Translations under genes and position numbers: made by a program | Source: Polaromonas sp. P2-4 | GTDB lineage: Bacteria > Pseudomonadota > Gammaproteobacteria > Burkholderiales > Burkholderiaceae_C | Direction: 5' to 3' | Assembly (NCBI GenBank): GCA_024703855.1 | Contig: CP087965.1 | Span: forward strand, 1,496,001 to 1,560,000 | DNA length: 64,000 nt | In this document: one piece after another, positions 44,601-52,263 of the stretch | Layout: each line of letters begins with the position of its first letter | Numbering within the stretch: the first letter of the stretch is position 1 | The notes under the pieces: model-generated | The model's database searches: none | What the model was told of the DNA's origin: nothing | What the model saw: the letters and a program-made list of their open reading frames with translations, nothing else

Positions 44601-45676
44601 ATCTGATTGAACGGCGCCGATGTTGTCTGGCCCGGTGTTTGCGAGATCACTCGCGGCCCGCCGTGATCCACCACGAAGCTGCCGGTGAAGGCCGCATTAT
44701 TTTCGCCCTGAAGGCCTTGAATCACGCCGGCAGCCAGGCTGTAGTGATAAGCGACTTCCACATTCTGCGCGTCAATGAAGAATCGAAGGGTACGTCCATC
44801 GATGACCTGCACGCTGGTTGCGACCGCTCCCCCATCCAGAACCAGATCGGAGGCTTGTACCGTATCGAGACGCAAACCTTCCGAAAAAGTCAGGTCAAGA
44901 TAGGAAGGAGGAGAAGCGACAATTTGCCCGTCCGCCGTCGACTGCCGTATGACTCTAGGCGCGGAACCCAAGATCGCATCAGCCCCTGTCACCGACAAAG
45001 TGTATACACCGGAATTCTGAGAACTCGCTCCGTCCACAATTACTTTCACCACATATTTACCGTCGAGCTGCGGTGTATAGGTCAATATCGCATTTCTGCC
45101 ATCGGCATTGCTGTTGGTGTCAGACGCTACTAACGTTCCCTGTGCGTTATAAAGTTCAATGCGCACATCCGGACGATTGATGGGCTCTAGTGCGCCATCA
45201 CCAGGGGTGGCGGTGGAAATCACGACTTCACGACCCGCCGTGGCTTGGAAGGTATAGTTATCGGAACTATCCAGGCCCTTCGCCCAGGCAATCGCCTGCT
45301 CCATCAGACGGTCTGCTGGACCTGATCGTAACCCGGCATTGTTATATGCTGCGGAACTTCCCGAATAAATCGGGCCGAGGTAAACGGATCGGCCATTACC
45401 TGGCGTAGCCACGGCCACCGCTATATGGCCGTTAATCGTGGCCAAAATCTGACTGCCTGCATCGGCACGCAGACCGCTTACCGGGAACTCGCTGTACGTC
45501 GTCGTCGCAAACGACCCAATGCCTTGCGTAACCGGATGGCTTACCGCGGTCGGAATGAGCGTTCCGTTAAAGTCATAGCTGTAACCGCTAGCCAAACTAA
45601 TGGGCAACGCAGCCGAAAGAGCTTGTCGCGTTGCTGCGGATTCCCCCCGCTCCATATACCGTCCATCCGGTGGCAA
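41633..45676 (-). CDS. Giant protein segment 4: Ig-like domains and 128-residue CARDB tandem repeats
   Basis: Starts with the end of the ThuA-like domain (HPVTQGIGSFATTTYSEFPV), then a PPC-like unit and two SbsA-like Ig domains (LDLTFSEGLRLDTVQASDLV; IDFAFSEAVSAASVTLADVT). CARDB domains follow, including a block of near-identical 384-bp repeats (42391-43927) with the core NLAVDQNAIQSGDTITIRWN and DRVYLRNTSTNEVLLDTTVY. A diverged copy continues to about 42000. The last complete CARDB here begins KPYADLTVSSVTVPATASSG. Confidence 0.8.
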   Translation of the reverse strand: MPPDGRYMERGESAATRQALSAALPISLASGYSYDFNGTLIPTAVSHPVTQGIGSFATTTYSEFPVSGLRADAGSQILATINGHIAVAVATPGNGRSVYLGPIYSGSSAAYNNAGLRSGPADRLMEQAIAWAKGLDSSDNYTFQATAGREVVISTATPGDGALEPINRPDVRIELYNAQGTLVASDTNSNADGRNAILTYTPQLDGKYVVKVIVDGASSQNSGVYTLSVTGADAILGSAPRVIRQSTADGQIVASPPSYLDLTFSEGLRLDTVQASDLVLDGGAVATSVQVIDGRTLRFFIDAQNVEVAYHYSLAAGVIQGLQGENNAAFTGSFVVDHGGPRVISQTPGQTTSAPFNQIDFAFSEAVSAASVTLADVTSFTGPGGTNLLGQITSVTVVGNVVSVRFNSQMTLGQYELVIGPNIVDIVGNAMDQNNNGIKGESADGYRAAVTVRSPDLTVTAVNTVSSSTFGQTLDVSWTVKNIGTDPAQQANWYDSVWLSHDNVLGGDDIRLTYVLANANPLEANGQYTRTAQVALPVRSDFATGNYYLIVRTDEFGYHSESSENNNTLASSVINLVRPDLDLQVRNLAVDQNTIQSGDTITIRWSDFNGGVGELNGAYYDRVYLRNTSTNEVLLDTTVYFSAAQIAAGQGQERSYSFKLPDGSRGAGNFDIQVTSDYNNNFYESNVAGTGESNNTTQLSVTSTLAPYPDLRVQNLSVDQNVIQSGDTITIRWNDFNGGLSMVNGAYFDRVYLRNTSTNEVLLDTTVYFNAAQVAVGQGQERSYSFKLPDGLRGTGTFDIQVTADYNNNVFESTIAGTGESNNTAQLGATSTLAPYPDLQIQNLAVDQNAIQSGDTITIRWNDFNSGLAMVNGAYYDRVYLRNTSTNEVLLDTTVYFSAAQVAAGQGQERSYSFKLPDGSRGVGALDIQVTGDYYNYVFESNVAGTAESNNAAQLSATSTLAPYPDLQSQNLAVDQITIQSGDTITIRWNDFNSGNKALNGAYYDRVYLRNTGTNEVLLDTTVYFNAAQVAAGQGQERSYSFKLPDGLRGAGTFDIQVTADYYNNVFESSVAGTAESNNTAQLSATSTLAPYPDLQIQNLAVDQNAIQSGDTITLRWNDFNSGNASVSGAFYDLVVIKNKTTGEELNKTTVYYDPTLSGNGAIGAGQSRARSFTFKLPDGIRGAGDIEISVAADKNSAGAGTIFEANQAGNAESNNASSTNIASQVKPYADLTVSSVTVPATASSGDDIDVIWQITNQGPVATSSSWIDRIILSQDGVVGNADDVVLGSVARNGALAAGTSYVATASVKIPTRIEGPYRIAVVTDVLNAVLEPDTRRQYARLDPDHD
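42391..43926 (-). repeat. Four 384-bp tandem repeats (128 residues each) in the CARDB array
   Basis: A recurring anchor (GCAGGTCTGG or its variants) falls at 42391, 42775, 43159, 43543 and 43927, exactly 384 bp apart. Units are nearly identical over long stretches, with scattered substitutions (TAACGC versus TAGACG class changes and codon changes such as SALTG to GALNG). A fifth, diverged unit continues to about 42000. The exact 128-codon period and low divergence point to recent unequal exchange or gene conversion. Confidence 0.85.
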
Positions 45677-47798
45677 CTAACCCGCCACCGTTTTGGACCC
45701 AGGTACTCAGCGCCGAGGCGAATTGCGCAAATCCATCACCGTTCCCGTAACCTGTATTACCGATGACCAATACGTCGTACGCCGATAGTTCAGCCAAGGT
45801 GTCGATCTGATCCGGCCTGACTGTCGTGGCAGTGAAATCAAAAAACGTATCGTCATTCAACTGACTGGCAATAGCAGCGTAACCGCCATCATTACTTGTA
45901 TTGCCGGATACCACGACGGCTACCTTTCCTCCACCGCCGCTGCCGGATCGGCCGCCCAAACTGCCCATGACGAGGCCGGTTTGACTGATATCGTTCAAAA
46001 AGCCGGGCGTCAAATTCTGGAGAGCTTGGTCGGCCGACCCCAATTCAATATTGATGCTCGCATTGCGCGTAACCACCAGACCATAAGCACCGACGCTTCC
46101 AAAAACTTTCAGGCAATACTCACCCGTTTCCGATGCCAGGAAATCTTGCAGATATTGGTGAATATTTGTCGCACCACTCACGCCGGCTGCAATAAGGACG
46201 CCGGCATTGGTGTAAAGCTCAAACTTTATGCCTGCACCGACAGAATCGGTATCACCCGACAATGCAACCGACGCGATTTGGCCTGCATTCAAGGTGAAGC
46301 TGTACCAATCGCTGTTGCCCCCATCAAGGTTGCCTCTCACGGCACCACGGGTGGCCGTTCCACCCAGGCTGATGAAGCTGCCCGTTAGGCTTTGCGCAGT
46401 TTGCTGGGTGCTGTTGGCGTCCACTGCGATCACGGCATTGAGCACTGCACGCACGCGATAACGGCCTATGCCGGCAATGCTGCTGGCGTTGATGCGGTAG
46501 GTGCCTGCCTGTGACACCGGTATGGTTTGGAGTAATACCGTTTGTCCCGCGGCCTGGGCGTCGGCCGTACCCAGCACGGTGGTCCCATCCGGGCCCACCA
46601 CCGCTATCCTGCCCTGCACCGCGCCATCGAGCGGCGTCAGTTCAAGAGTGAGGACCTGTCCTGCGTCGAACGCGAGAGTGAAGCTGTCGATGTCGCCTGC
46701 GGCATGAAAAATCCCCGTTGTCATGTTTTCGAAGATCAGGGAGCCTGCCGGCAGTTTATCGATCAGCGGCGTCGGGTATGCCTTTAGTGCGGTGTCCGTT
46801 TGAAAGTTCACCGCAAAGTCGCTGCCCCCGTTGAGCCGGTTGCCCGCCAGGTCGCGGAATCCGCCATTGAGCAAGCTGAGCCGATACGGGGCTTCACTCA
46901 GCACCGGGAACAGCACGCGCAATTGGCGCGTGACGGCATCGTAAGTGAAGGACGAAACGGCGACCTGGACCCCGGTCTGGGTATTGACCAGCACAACATT
47001 GGCCGAGTTCAGGAAACTCGGATCCAGCGCTTCGCTGAATGTGACGAGTAAATCGAGCGGCTGTTCCGGCAAGACCGCGTCGGGCGCGATGGAGATAGCG
47101 CTCACGACCGGCGGCTGCAAATCGTAGTTGAAACTCAGATTGTACGGAGCAAGGGCATTGCCGTGAATGTCGTAGAGTCCACTCAGCTGCACGTGATACG
47201 AACCCTCACCCTGATTCAGACCTGTCAAATCAAATGCAATGGTCTTGCCATCAATGATGGTGAATGCGGGCGGAATTTGGCCATTGACGCTTAACGCCGC
47301 TGTCGAAACGCTGCTTAACAGTACAGAATCGGAGAAAGTAAACTGCAAGGAACTGGGGAAAAAGCCCAACCTGAAACTGGCGCCGTTTTGTACCGAGGTG
47401 TTCGTCACCTGCAGCGTCTGGGCAGCGTTTGCCGTGGCACCCGTGACGGACAGGACATAGTTACCTTCGGTGTTATTCAAACCTTCCACGTCCACCCGAT
47501 AGACACCACTGGCTCCAACAGGTACGGTATATACGATGCGTACATTACGGCCATCCATCGTGGCATACGTGTAGTCCGCCGCCGGAACGACAGCGCCATT
47601 CGGCGCATACAAAGTCAGCTTCAAGGACAATGCGTTGTACACCTGACCCAGGCCGTCATTCGGCGTATGGGTTTCAACAACCAGGTGGTCACCTTCTACG
47701 GCGCTGAAAACATAAGGGACTTTTTGTGCGTTGGCCGAATATCCCAGAACATTGTGCGCCGCAGATATATTCTGCGATTGATTGCTCTGCAACAGCAA
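45597..47798 (-). CDS. Giant protein segment 3: PPC/Ig module and ThuA-like domain
   Basis: Continues module 2 at NVLGYSANAQKVPYVFSAVE and holds module 3 of the PPC/Ig repeat. It ends inside a second ThuA-like domain (GGGGKVAVVVSGNTSNDGGY; ELSAYDVLVIGNTGYGNGDG; WVQNGGGLVATGW). The frame changes at a six-C run on the plus strand near 45650. Confidence 0.75.
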   Translation of the reverse strand: MLLQSNQSQNISAAHNVLGYSANAQKVPYVFSAVEGDHLVVETHTPNDGLGQVYNALSLKLTLYAPNGAVVPAADYTYATMDGRNVRIVYTVPVGASGVYRVDVEGLNNTEGNYVLSVTGATANAAQTLQVTNTSVQNGASFRLGFFPSSLQFTFSDSVLLSSVSTAALSVNGQIPPAFTIIDGKTIAFDLTGLNQGEGSYHVQLSGLYDIHGNALAPYNLSFNYDLQPPVVSAISIAPDAVLPEQPLDLLVTFSEALDPSFLNSANVVLVNTQTGVQVAVSSFTYDAVTRQLRVLFPVLSEAPYRLSLLNGGFRDLAGNRLNGGSDFAVNFQTDTALKAYPTPLIDKLPAGSLIFENMTTGIFHAAGDIDSFTLAFDAGQVLTLELTPLDGAVQGRIAVVGPDGTTVLGTADAQAAGQTVLLQTIPVSQAGTYRINASSIAGIGRYRVRAVLNAVIAVDANSTQQTAQSLTGSFISLGGTATRGAVRGNLDGGNSDWYSFTLNAGQIASVALSGDTDSVGAGIKFELYTNAGVLIAAGVSGATNIHQYLQDFLASETGEYCLKVFGSVGAYGLVVTRNASINIELGSADQALQNLTPGFLNDISQTGLVMGSLGGRSGSGGGGKVAVVVSGNTSNDGGYAAIASQLNDDTFFDFTATTVRPDQIDTLAELSAYDVLVIGNTGYGNGDGFAQFASALSTWVQNGGGLVATGWTVYGAGGIRSNATSSFGCVAH

Positions 47799-50700
47799 AC
47801 CAAAACTTGCTCCTGGGTCAGCAACAAGCTGTACGCGACGGCAGTTGTTCCGCTGATGCGTGCGTAGTAGGTTCCCGTGGCAGTCGGCACAAAGTCGGCA
47901 ATGTAACGGTCTACATTGGTGGCATCATTTCGCGCTATCGCAAGCAAAGCATTGTTGCTGTCGTAGATCTCCAGGCGGAGATTGGGCGCCGGTAGTGTGT
48001 CGGTCAATGCAAGAGTTGATGCTTCACCCGCATTGAGCGTAAAGCTGTACCAATCGCTATTGGTTCCGTCAAAGTTACCTCGTGCTGCGCCACGTGTTGC
48101 CGTTCCACCTAGACTGATGAAGCTGCCCTCCAGGCTTTGCGCGGTCTGTTGGGTGCTGTTGGCGTCCACTGCGATCAAGGCATTGAGCACTGTACGCACG
48201 CGATAACGGCCTATGCCCGCAATGCTGCTCGCGTCGATGCGGTAGGTGCCTGTCTGTGTCACCGGTATGGTTTGCAGCAATCCCGTTTGTCCTGGAGCCT
48301 GGGCGTCTACCGTAGCCAGCACGGTGGCTCCATCCAGACCCACGACCACTATCCTGCCCTGCACCGCGCCATCGATCGGTGTCAGTTCAAGAGTGAGGAT
48401 TTGTCCTGCAACAAGCGCGAGCATGAAGCTGTCGGCGTCGCCTGTGGTATGGAATGCGCCTAATGTGGTGTTATCAAAGATCAGGGAGCCTGCCGGCTGT
48501 TTATCGGCCAGCGGTGTCGGGTATGACCTTGTTGCGGCATCCACTGCAAAACTCACCGCAAAGTTACTACCCCCATTGAGCCGGTTGCCCGCCAAATCGC
48601 GGTATCCAGCATTGTTCAGGCTGAGTTGGTACGTACCTTCGTTCAGCACGGGGAACAGCACGCGCAATTGCCGTGTGACGGCATCGTAAGTGAAGGAAGA
48701 AGCTGCTATCTGGGCCCCTGTCTGGGCGTTGATCAGCACAACATTGGACGAGCTCAGATAGTTCGGATCCAGGGCTTCGCTGAATGTGACGCGCAGATCG
48801 AGCGCCTCCGCCGCCAGGACCGCGTCGGCAGCAACGGAAACAGCGCTCACTACCGGCGGCTGCGAGTCGTAGTTGAAGCTCAGGTCGAATGCAGCAAGTG
48901 CATTGCCGTGAATATCGTAGAGTGCGCCCAGTTGCACGTTATACAAACCATCGCCCTGGTTCAGACCGGTCAGATCAAAGTTAATGGTCTGGCCATCAAT
49001 GATGGTGAATGCGGACGGAGTTTGGCCATTGACGCTCAACGACGCTGTCGACAAGCTGCTCAACAGTACGGAGTCGGAGAAAGTGAACTGCAGGGAATTG
49101 GGGAATTGGCCGGAACCAAAATTGGTGCCGTTTTGTACCGAGCTGCTTGTCACCTGCAAAGTACGCGCAGCGCTTCCTGTGGCTCCCGTGACGGACAGGA
49201 CATAGTTGCCTTCAGTGCTATTCAAGCCGCCTACCGTCACCCGGTAGACACCACTGGCTGCATTCGGCACGGTATATTCGATGCGCACATTGCGACCGTC
49301 CGCCATCGCGGCATACGTGTAGTCCGCCGCTGGAATGACAGCGCCATTCGGCGCATATATAGCCAGCTTCAGGGACAATGCGTTGTACAACCCACCCAGG
49401 CCGTCATTCGGCGTGTGGGTTTCAATCACAAGGTGGTCGCCTGCTACGGCGTTGAAAACATAAGGGACAGCTGTTTTAACCCTGCTGGCGCCGTAAGACA
49501 GAATATTGGCAAGTAGATTGTTTGCCTGAGGTTGCGGGCCATGGAAGTTGGCGGTGGTCATCCCACCAAACAGCACCGTTCCTTCTCCCCATTTCAGTTC
49601 TGCGAGAACTGCATCTCCACCTGTATTGTCTCTGAGCAGCGGAGTAATGCCGCCACCGGAGACCGAGGCATGGGAAAATGAATTTCCTGTGTAAGTCGCT
49701 ATTACCGGGTTATTGGGCCCCAGGAAAATAGGATGGTTTGCGTCGACTATCGTTGCGGTGCTACCGGAATCCGAATATCGCAGAGTGACGCCGCCAAAGC
49801 CGAAATTGATGTTGCTACCTTCGTTGGGGCCGGCATTAATGAATAATGAATTGCCATTCCTGACATATTGCTCAAACTGGGCAAGGTTGGCTTGTAAAAA
49901 AACGTTGAGTTCATTGGCATTCGCATCACTGCCCTCAAGAAAGATAAACCCATGTGTCGAGAGCAGCTCGGTGACATTGACGGTTTCAAACTTGAGGCGG
50001 TCCCAACCAGATGGAAACGCTACATTCATTTCGTTTACGTTGCTGGAAGACCCCCAAGGCTCGCCAACATTGTTGGAGACCAGGTAAGCCGCCCTTTGCG
50101 CATTGCCGAGTCTTGCGGAGTATCCCAGGACATTGTCTGCCGCTGAGATATCTTGTGTTTGGGAGTTCTGCAACTGCAAACCAAAAGTTGCTCCCCGAGT
50201 CAGCAACAAGCTGTACCCGACTACGGTCGTTCCGCCGATGCGTGCGTAGTAGGTACCCGTCGCAGTCGGCACAAAGTCGGCAATGTAACGATCTACATTG
50301 GTGGCGTCTCTTCGCGCTATCGCAAGCAATACATTGTCGCTGTTATAGAGCTCAAAGCTGAGATTGGACGCTATTGGTAATAGCGTGTCAGTCAATGCAA
50401 GGGTTGATACTTCACCCGCATGAAGTGTGAAGCTGTACCAATCGCTGTTGATCCCGTCCACGCTGCCTCTCACTGCGCCGCGTGTTGCCGTTCCAGCCAG
50501 GCTGATGAAGCTGCTCTCCAGGCTTTGCGCAGTCTCCCGGGTGTTGTTGGTTTCCGTTGCGATCATGGCGTTGAGCACGGTGCGCACTCGATAGCGGCCG
50601 ATGCCCGCGATACTGCTTGCGTCTATCCGGTAGGTGCCGGCTTGTGCGACCGGCACGGTCTGCAGCAACACCGTTTGTCCTGCGGCCGCGCCGTCCGCAG

Positions 50701-50938
50701 CACCCAGCAGGGTGGTGCCATCCGGACCTACCACCGCTATCCTGCCCTGCACTGCGCCATCTATCGGCGTGAGTTCGAGGGTAAGGGTTTGTCCTGCGTC
50801 CAGCGCAAGGGTGAAGCTGTCGGTGTCGCCGGCAGCATGAAATGCGCCTGATGTCGTGCTATCAAAGATCAAGGAGCCTGCCGGCTGCTTATTCACCAAT
50901 GGCGTTGGGTATGCCCTTGTCGCTGGCGTCCACTCCAA
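47696..50938 (-). CDS. Giant protein segment 2: PPC/Ig modules 1 and 2, ThuA-like insert
   Basis: Carries module 1 and the start of module 2 of a threefold repeat. Each module has a PPC-like unit (DSFTLALDAGQTLTLELTP), a second PPC-like unit (DWYSFTLHAGEV), a third beta domain (GDHLVIETHTPNDGLG) and SbsA-like Ig domains (VTFSEALDPNYL). Module 1 has an extra 640-bp stretch (about 49470-50110) between NVLGYSA and VPYVFNA. It encodes a ThuA/glutaminase-like alpha-beta domain (HGFIFLEGSDANANELN; FEQYVRNGNSLFINAG). Confidence 0.75.
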   Translation of the reverse strand: MEWTPATRAYPTPLVNKQPAGSLIFDSTTSGAFHAAGDTDSFTLALDAGQTLTLELTPIDGAVQGRIAVVGPDGTTLLGAADGAAAGQTVLLQTVPVAQAGTYRIDASSIAGIGRYRVRTVLNAMIATETNNTRETAQSLESSFISLAGTATRGAVRGSVDGINSDWYSFTLHAGEVSTLALTDTLLPIASNLSFELYNSDNVLLAIARRDATNVDRYIADFVPTATGTYYARIGGTTVVGYSLLLTRGATFGLQLQNSQTQDISAADNVLGYSARLGNAQRAAYLVSNNVGEPWGSSSNVNEMNVAFPSGWDRLKFETVNVTELLSTHGFIFLEGSDANANELNVFLQANLAQFEQYVRNGNSLFINAGPNEGSNINFGFGGVTLRYSDSGSTATIVDANHPIFLGPNNPVIATYTGNSFSHASVSGGGITPLLRDNTGGDAVLAELKWGEGTVLFGGMTTANFHGPQPQANNLLANILSYGASRVKTAVPYVFNAVAGDHLVIETHTPNDGLGGLYNALSLKLAIYAPNGAVIPAADYTYAAMADGRNVRIEYTVPNAASGVYRVTVGGLNSTEGNYVLSVTGATGSAARTLQVTSSSVQNGTNFGSGQFPNSLQFTFSDSVLLSSLSTASLSVNGQTPSAFTIIDGQTINFDLTGLNQGDGLYNVQLGALYDIHGNALAAFDLSFNYDSQPPVVSAVSVAADAVLAAEALDLRVTFSEALDPNYLSSSNVVLINAQTGAQIAASSFTYDAVTRQLRVLFPVLNEGTYQLSLNNAGYRDLAGNRLNGGSNFAVSFAVDAATRSYPTPLADKQPAGSLIFDNTTLGAFHTTGDADSFMLALVAGQILTLELTPIDGAVQGRIVVVGLDGATVLATVDAQAPGQTGLLQTIPVTQTGTYRIDASSIAGIGRYRVRTVLNALIAVDANSTQQTAQSLEGSFISLGGTATRGAARGNFDGTNSDWYSFTLNAGEASTLALTDTLPAPNLRLEIYDSNNALLAIARNDATNVDRYIADFVPTATGTYYARISGTTAVAYSLLLTQEQVLVCCCRAINRRIYLRRTMFWDIRPTHKKSLMFSAP

Positions 50939-51992
50939 AACTCACCGCAAAATCGGCGCCCCCATTGAGCCGGTTGCCCGCCAAGTCACGGAATCCGGCA
51001 TTGAGCAAGCTGAGTTGATACGCGCCTTCATTCAGCACGGGGAATAGCACGTGCAATTGCCGGGTCGTATTGTCGTAACTCAGGGAGTTAACTGCTACCT
51101 GTGCGCCTGTCACGGTGTTGACCAGCACGACATTGGACGAACTCAGATAGTTCGGATCCAGGGCTTCGCTAAACGTGGCGCGGAAATCGAGGGCCTGTTC
51201 CGGCAAGACTGCGCCGGGAGCGATGGTGTGGAAAAGCACCTCCTGGGTGGGCTGTACGTTGACGCTGTAGTCGACCGTGCCGCTTGCACTGATCGCCCCC
51301 TCGATCAGCAGGGTGTAGGTACCGCTGTAGATCAGAGCCGGCGGGTACTCAGAGGCGGAACCGACAAAACCGGATTGAAAAACCTGGTTCCCGCTAGGAT
51401 CCAGCAAGCACCAAGTTATGCCATCCGCATTGTTATTACTTTCGACCTCGAAGAAGAAGCGCTCACCCTCAACAACATCAAATTTGTATGCATCCGTTTC
51501 GGTTCCAGGACTGAGTTGCCCAGACATTGGGGTCCCGGGCTCAATCGATGTTGCGGACGAGAGATCGAGCAAACGGAAGGCGTAACTGCCAGTGGCATCC
51601 ATTGTCCCGTCGACTGTCAGCGAGTAGTCACCTGCCGCCAAGTCTATGGGCGGGTTAGTCCCCGGATTGACGGAACCACTAGAGCTAAAGGATTGATGAC
51701 TAATTTGACCTGACGGACCATCCAACTGCCACGAAATGTCTGAACGATTTGTGAGACTGTCAAAAACCACACGTGTCGGCTGTCGCAGCGTAAATGCAAT
51801 GTGGTCCTGCTCACCCGGCGCCGTGATTTCACCGTTAATTGCCAGCACAGCAGGATTGATGTCGCCCGACAACAGCACGCGGTTCAAGTGCTTCAAATCG
51901 AATTGCGGAGGGCGCAATAGCCGGGGCTCGTTCAACCGGGCGGTTCGGCTCGGCCAGCTGCGGCTTAGGAATTGCTGTCGGTCTCGCGCCAT
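50889..51992 (-). CDS. Giant protein segment 1: LEPR-XLL-like N-terminus, PPC-like domains
   Basis: Residues 1-19 are basic and polar. Residues 20-26 (LNEPRLL) and 39-47 (VLLSGDINP) resemble the LEPRxLLS(A/G)D signature but are separated by about 13 extra residues. Two beta-sandwich domains of PPC (pre-peptidase C-terminal) type follow: GEITAPGEQDHIAFTL and GQLSPGTETDAYKFDVVEGE. The first SbsA-like Ig domain (FSEALDPNYLSSSNVVLVN) begins after that. The frame changes near 50.9 kb, at AGNRLNGGADFAVSFGVDAS. The 30 codons upstream of 51992 lack a good ribosome site. Confidence 0.8.
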   Translation of the reverse strand: MARDRQQFLSRSWPSRTARLNEPRLLRPPQFDLKHLNRVLLSGDINPAVLAINGEITAPGEQDHIAFTLRQPTRVVFDSLTNRSDISWQLDGPSGQISHQSFSSSGSVNPGTNPPIDLAAGDYSLTVDGTMDATGSYAFRLLDLSSATSIEPGTPMSGQLSPGTETDAYKFDVVEGERFFFEVESNNNADGITWCLLDPSGNQVFQSGFVGSASEYPPALIYSGTYTLLIEGAISASGTVDYSVNVQPTQEVLFHTIAPGAVLPEQALDFRATFSEALDPNYLSSSNVVLVNTVTGAQVAVNSLSYDNTTRQLHVLFPVLNEGAYQLSLLNAGFRDLAGNRLNGGADFAVSFGVDASDKGIPNAIGE

Positions 51993-52260
51993 TGAAGATC
52001 CCTCGAATTGCGCAAAAAGCGGTGATAACGCAGCTTTTTTGTTACTTTTTTCTTGGATGCATTGGGCGCGTGGCTTCAACATGTTATCCCTTGATTACCT
52101 TTGTTTTATACGAAATTGTCTTTGTGAACGCTGGAACTGGGTGCGGCGAGAGACAGCCGCTCCATGCAAGCCTCATTAAGGAGGTTACAAGTCCGATGAC
52201 AATGTAACTTATAGTTGCATGGTTTGCCAGCCGTCTATAACTAGCTTGAAACTTTTCGTC
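51993..52260 (-). promoter_or_regulatory. Upstream region of the giant gene
   Basis: 268 bp between the giant start and the IS5 copy. It contains no gene apart from an in-frame extension of 30 codons (52082-51993) without a good ribosome site. The native promoter should lie here unless the IS cut it off. The dyad-rich stretch CATGCAACTATAAGTTACAT (complement of 52203-52222) is a possible operator. I cannot assign promoter boxes with confidence. Confidence 0.4.
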
Positions 52261-52263
52261 TAA

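Larger units (their letters stand above)
13378..51992 (-). pseudogene. Giant multidomain LEPR-XLL-like exported protein (about 12,870 codons), 19 frame changes
   Basis: Sixteen overlapping minus-strand open frames, plus short bridges, follow one another without a gap in protein homology. I read them as one gene of 38.6 kb. The start is MARDRQQFLSRSWPSR at 51992, with GAGGGA seven bases upstream. There is no hydrophobic signal peptide. Instead residues 20-44 contain EPRLL and VLLSGD, a variant of the LEPR-XLL motif found near the N-terminus of very large bacterial surface proteins. Domains in order: PPC-like and Ig-like modules, ThuA-like inserts, a long CARDB array, TIG and propeller regions, putative-Ig repeats, RHS-like, dockerin-like, propeller, peptidoglycan-binding, GH19-like, metzincin, jelly-roll, about 15 cadherin-like repeats and a polar tail. 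It is likely a secreted or surface adhesin with enzymatic modules. Frame changes occur at about 50.9, 47.8, 45.65, 41.6, 40.5, 38.6, 38.15, 37.8, 37.7, 27.5, 26.95, 26.5, 25.5, 25.3, 22.6, 21.9, 21.6, 18.8 and 17.7 kb. Confidence 0.8.
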
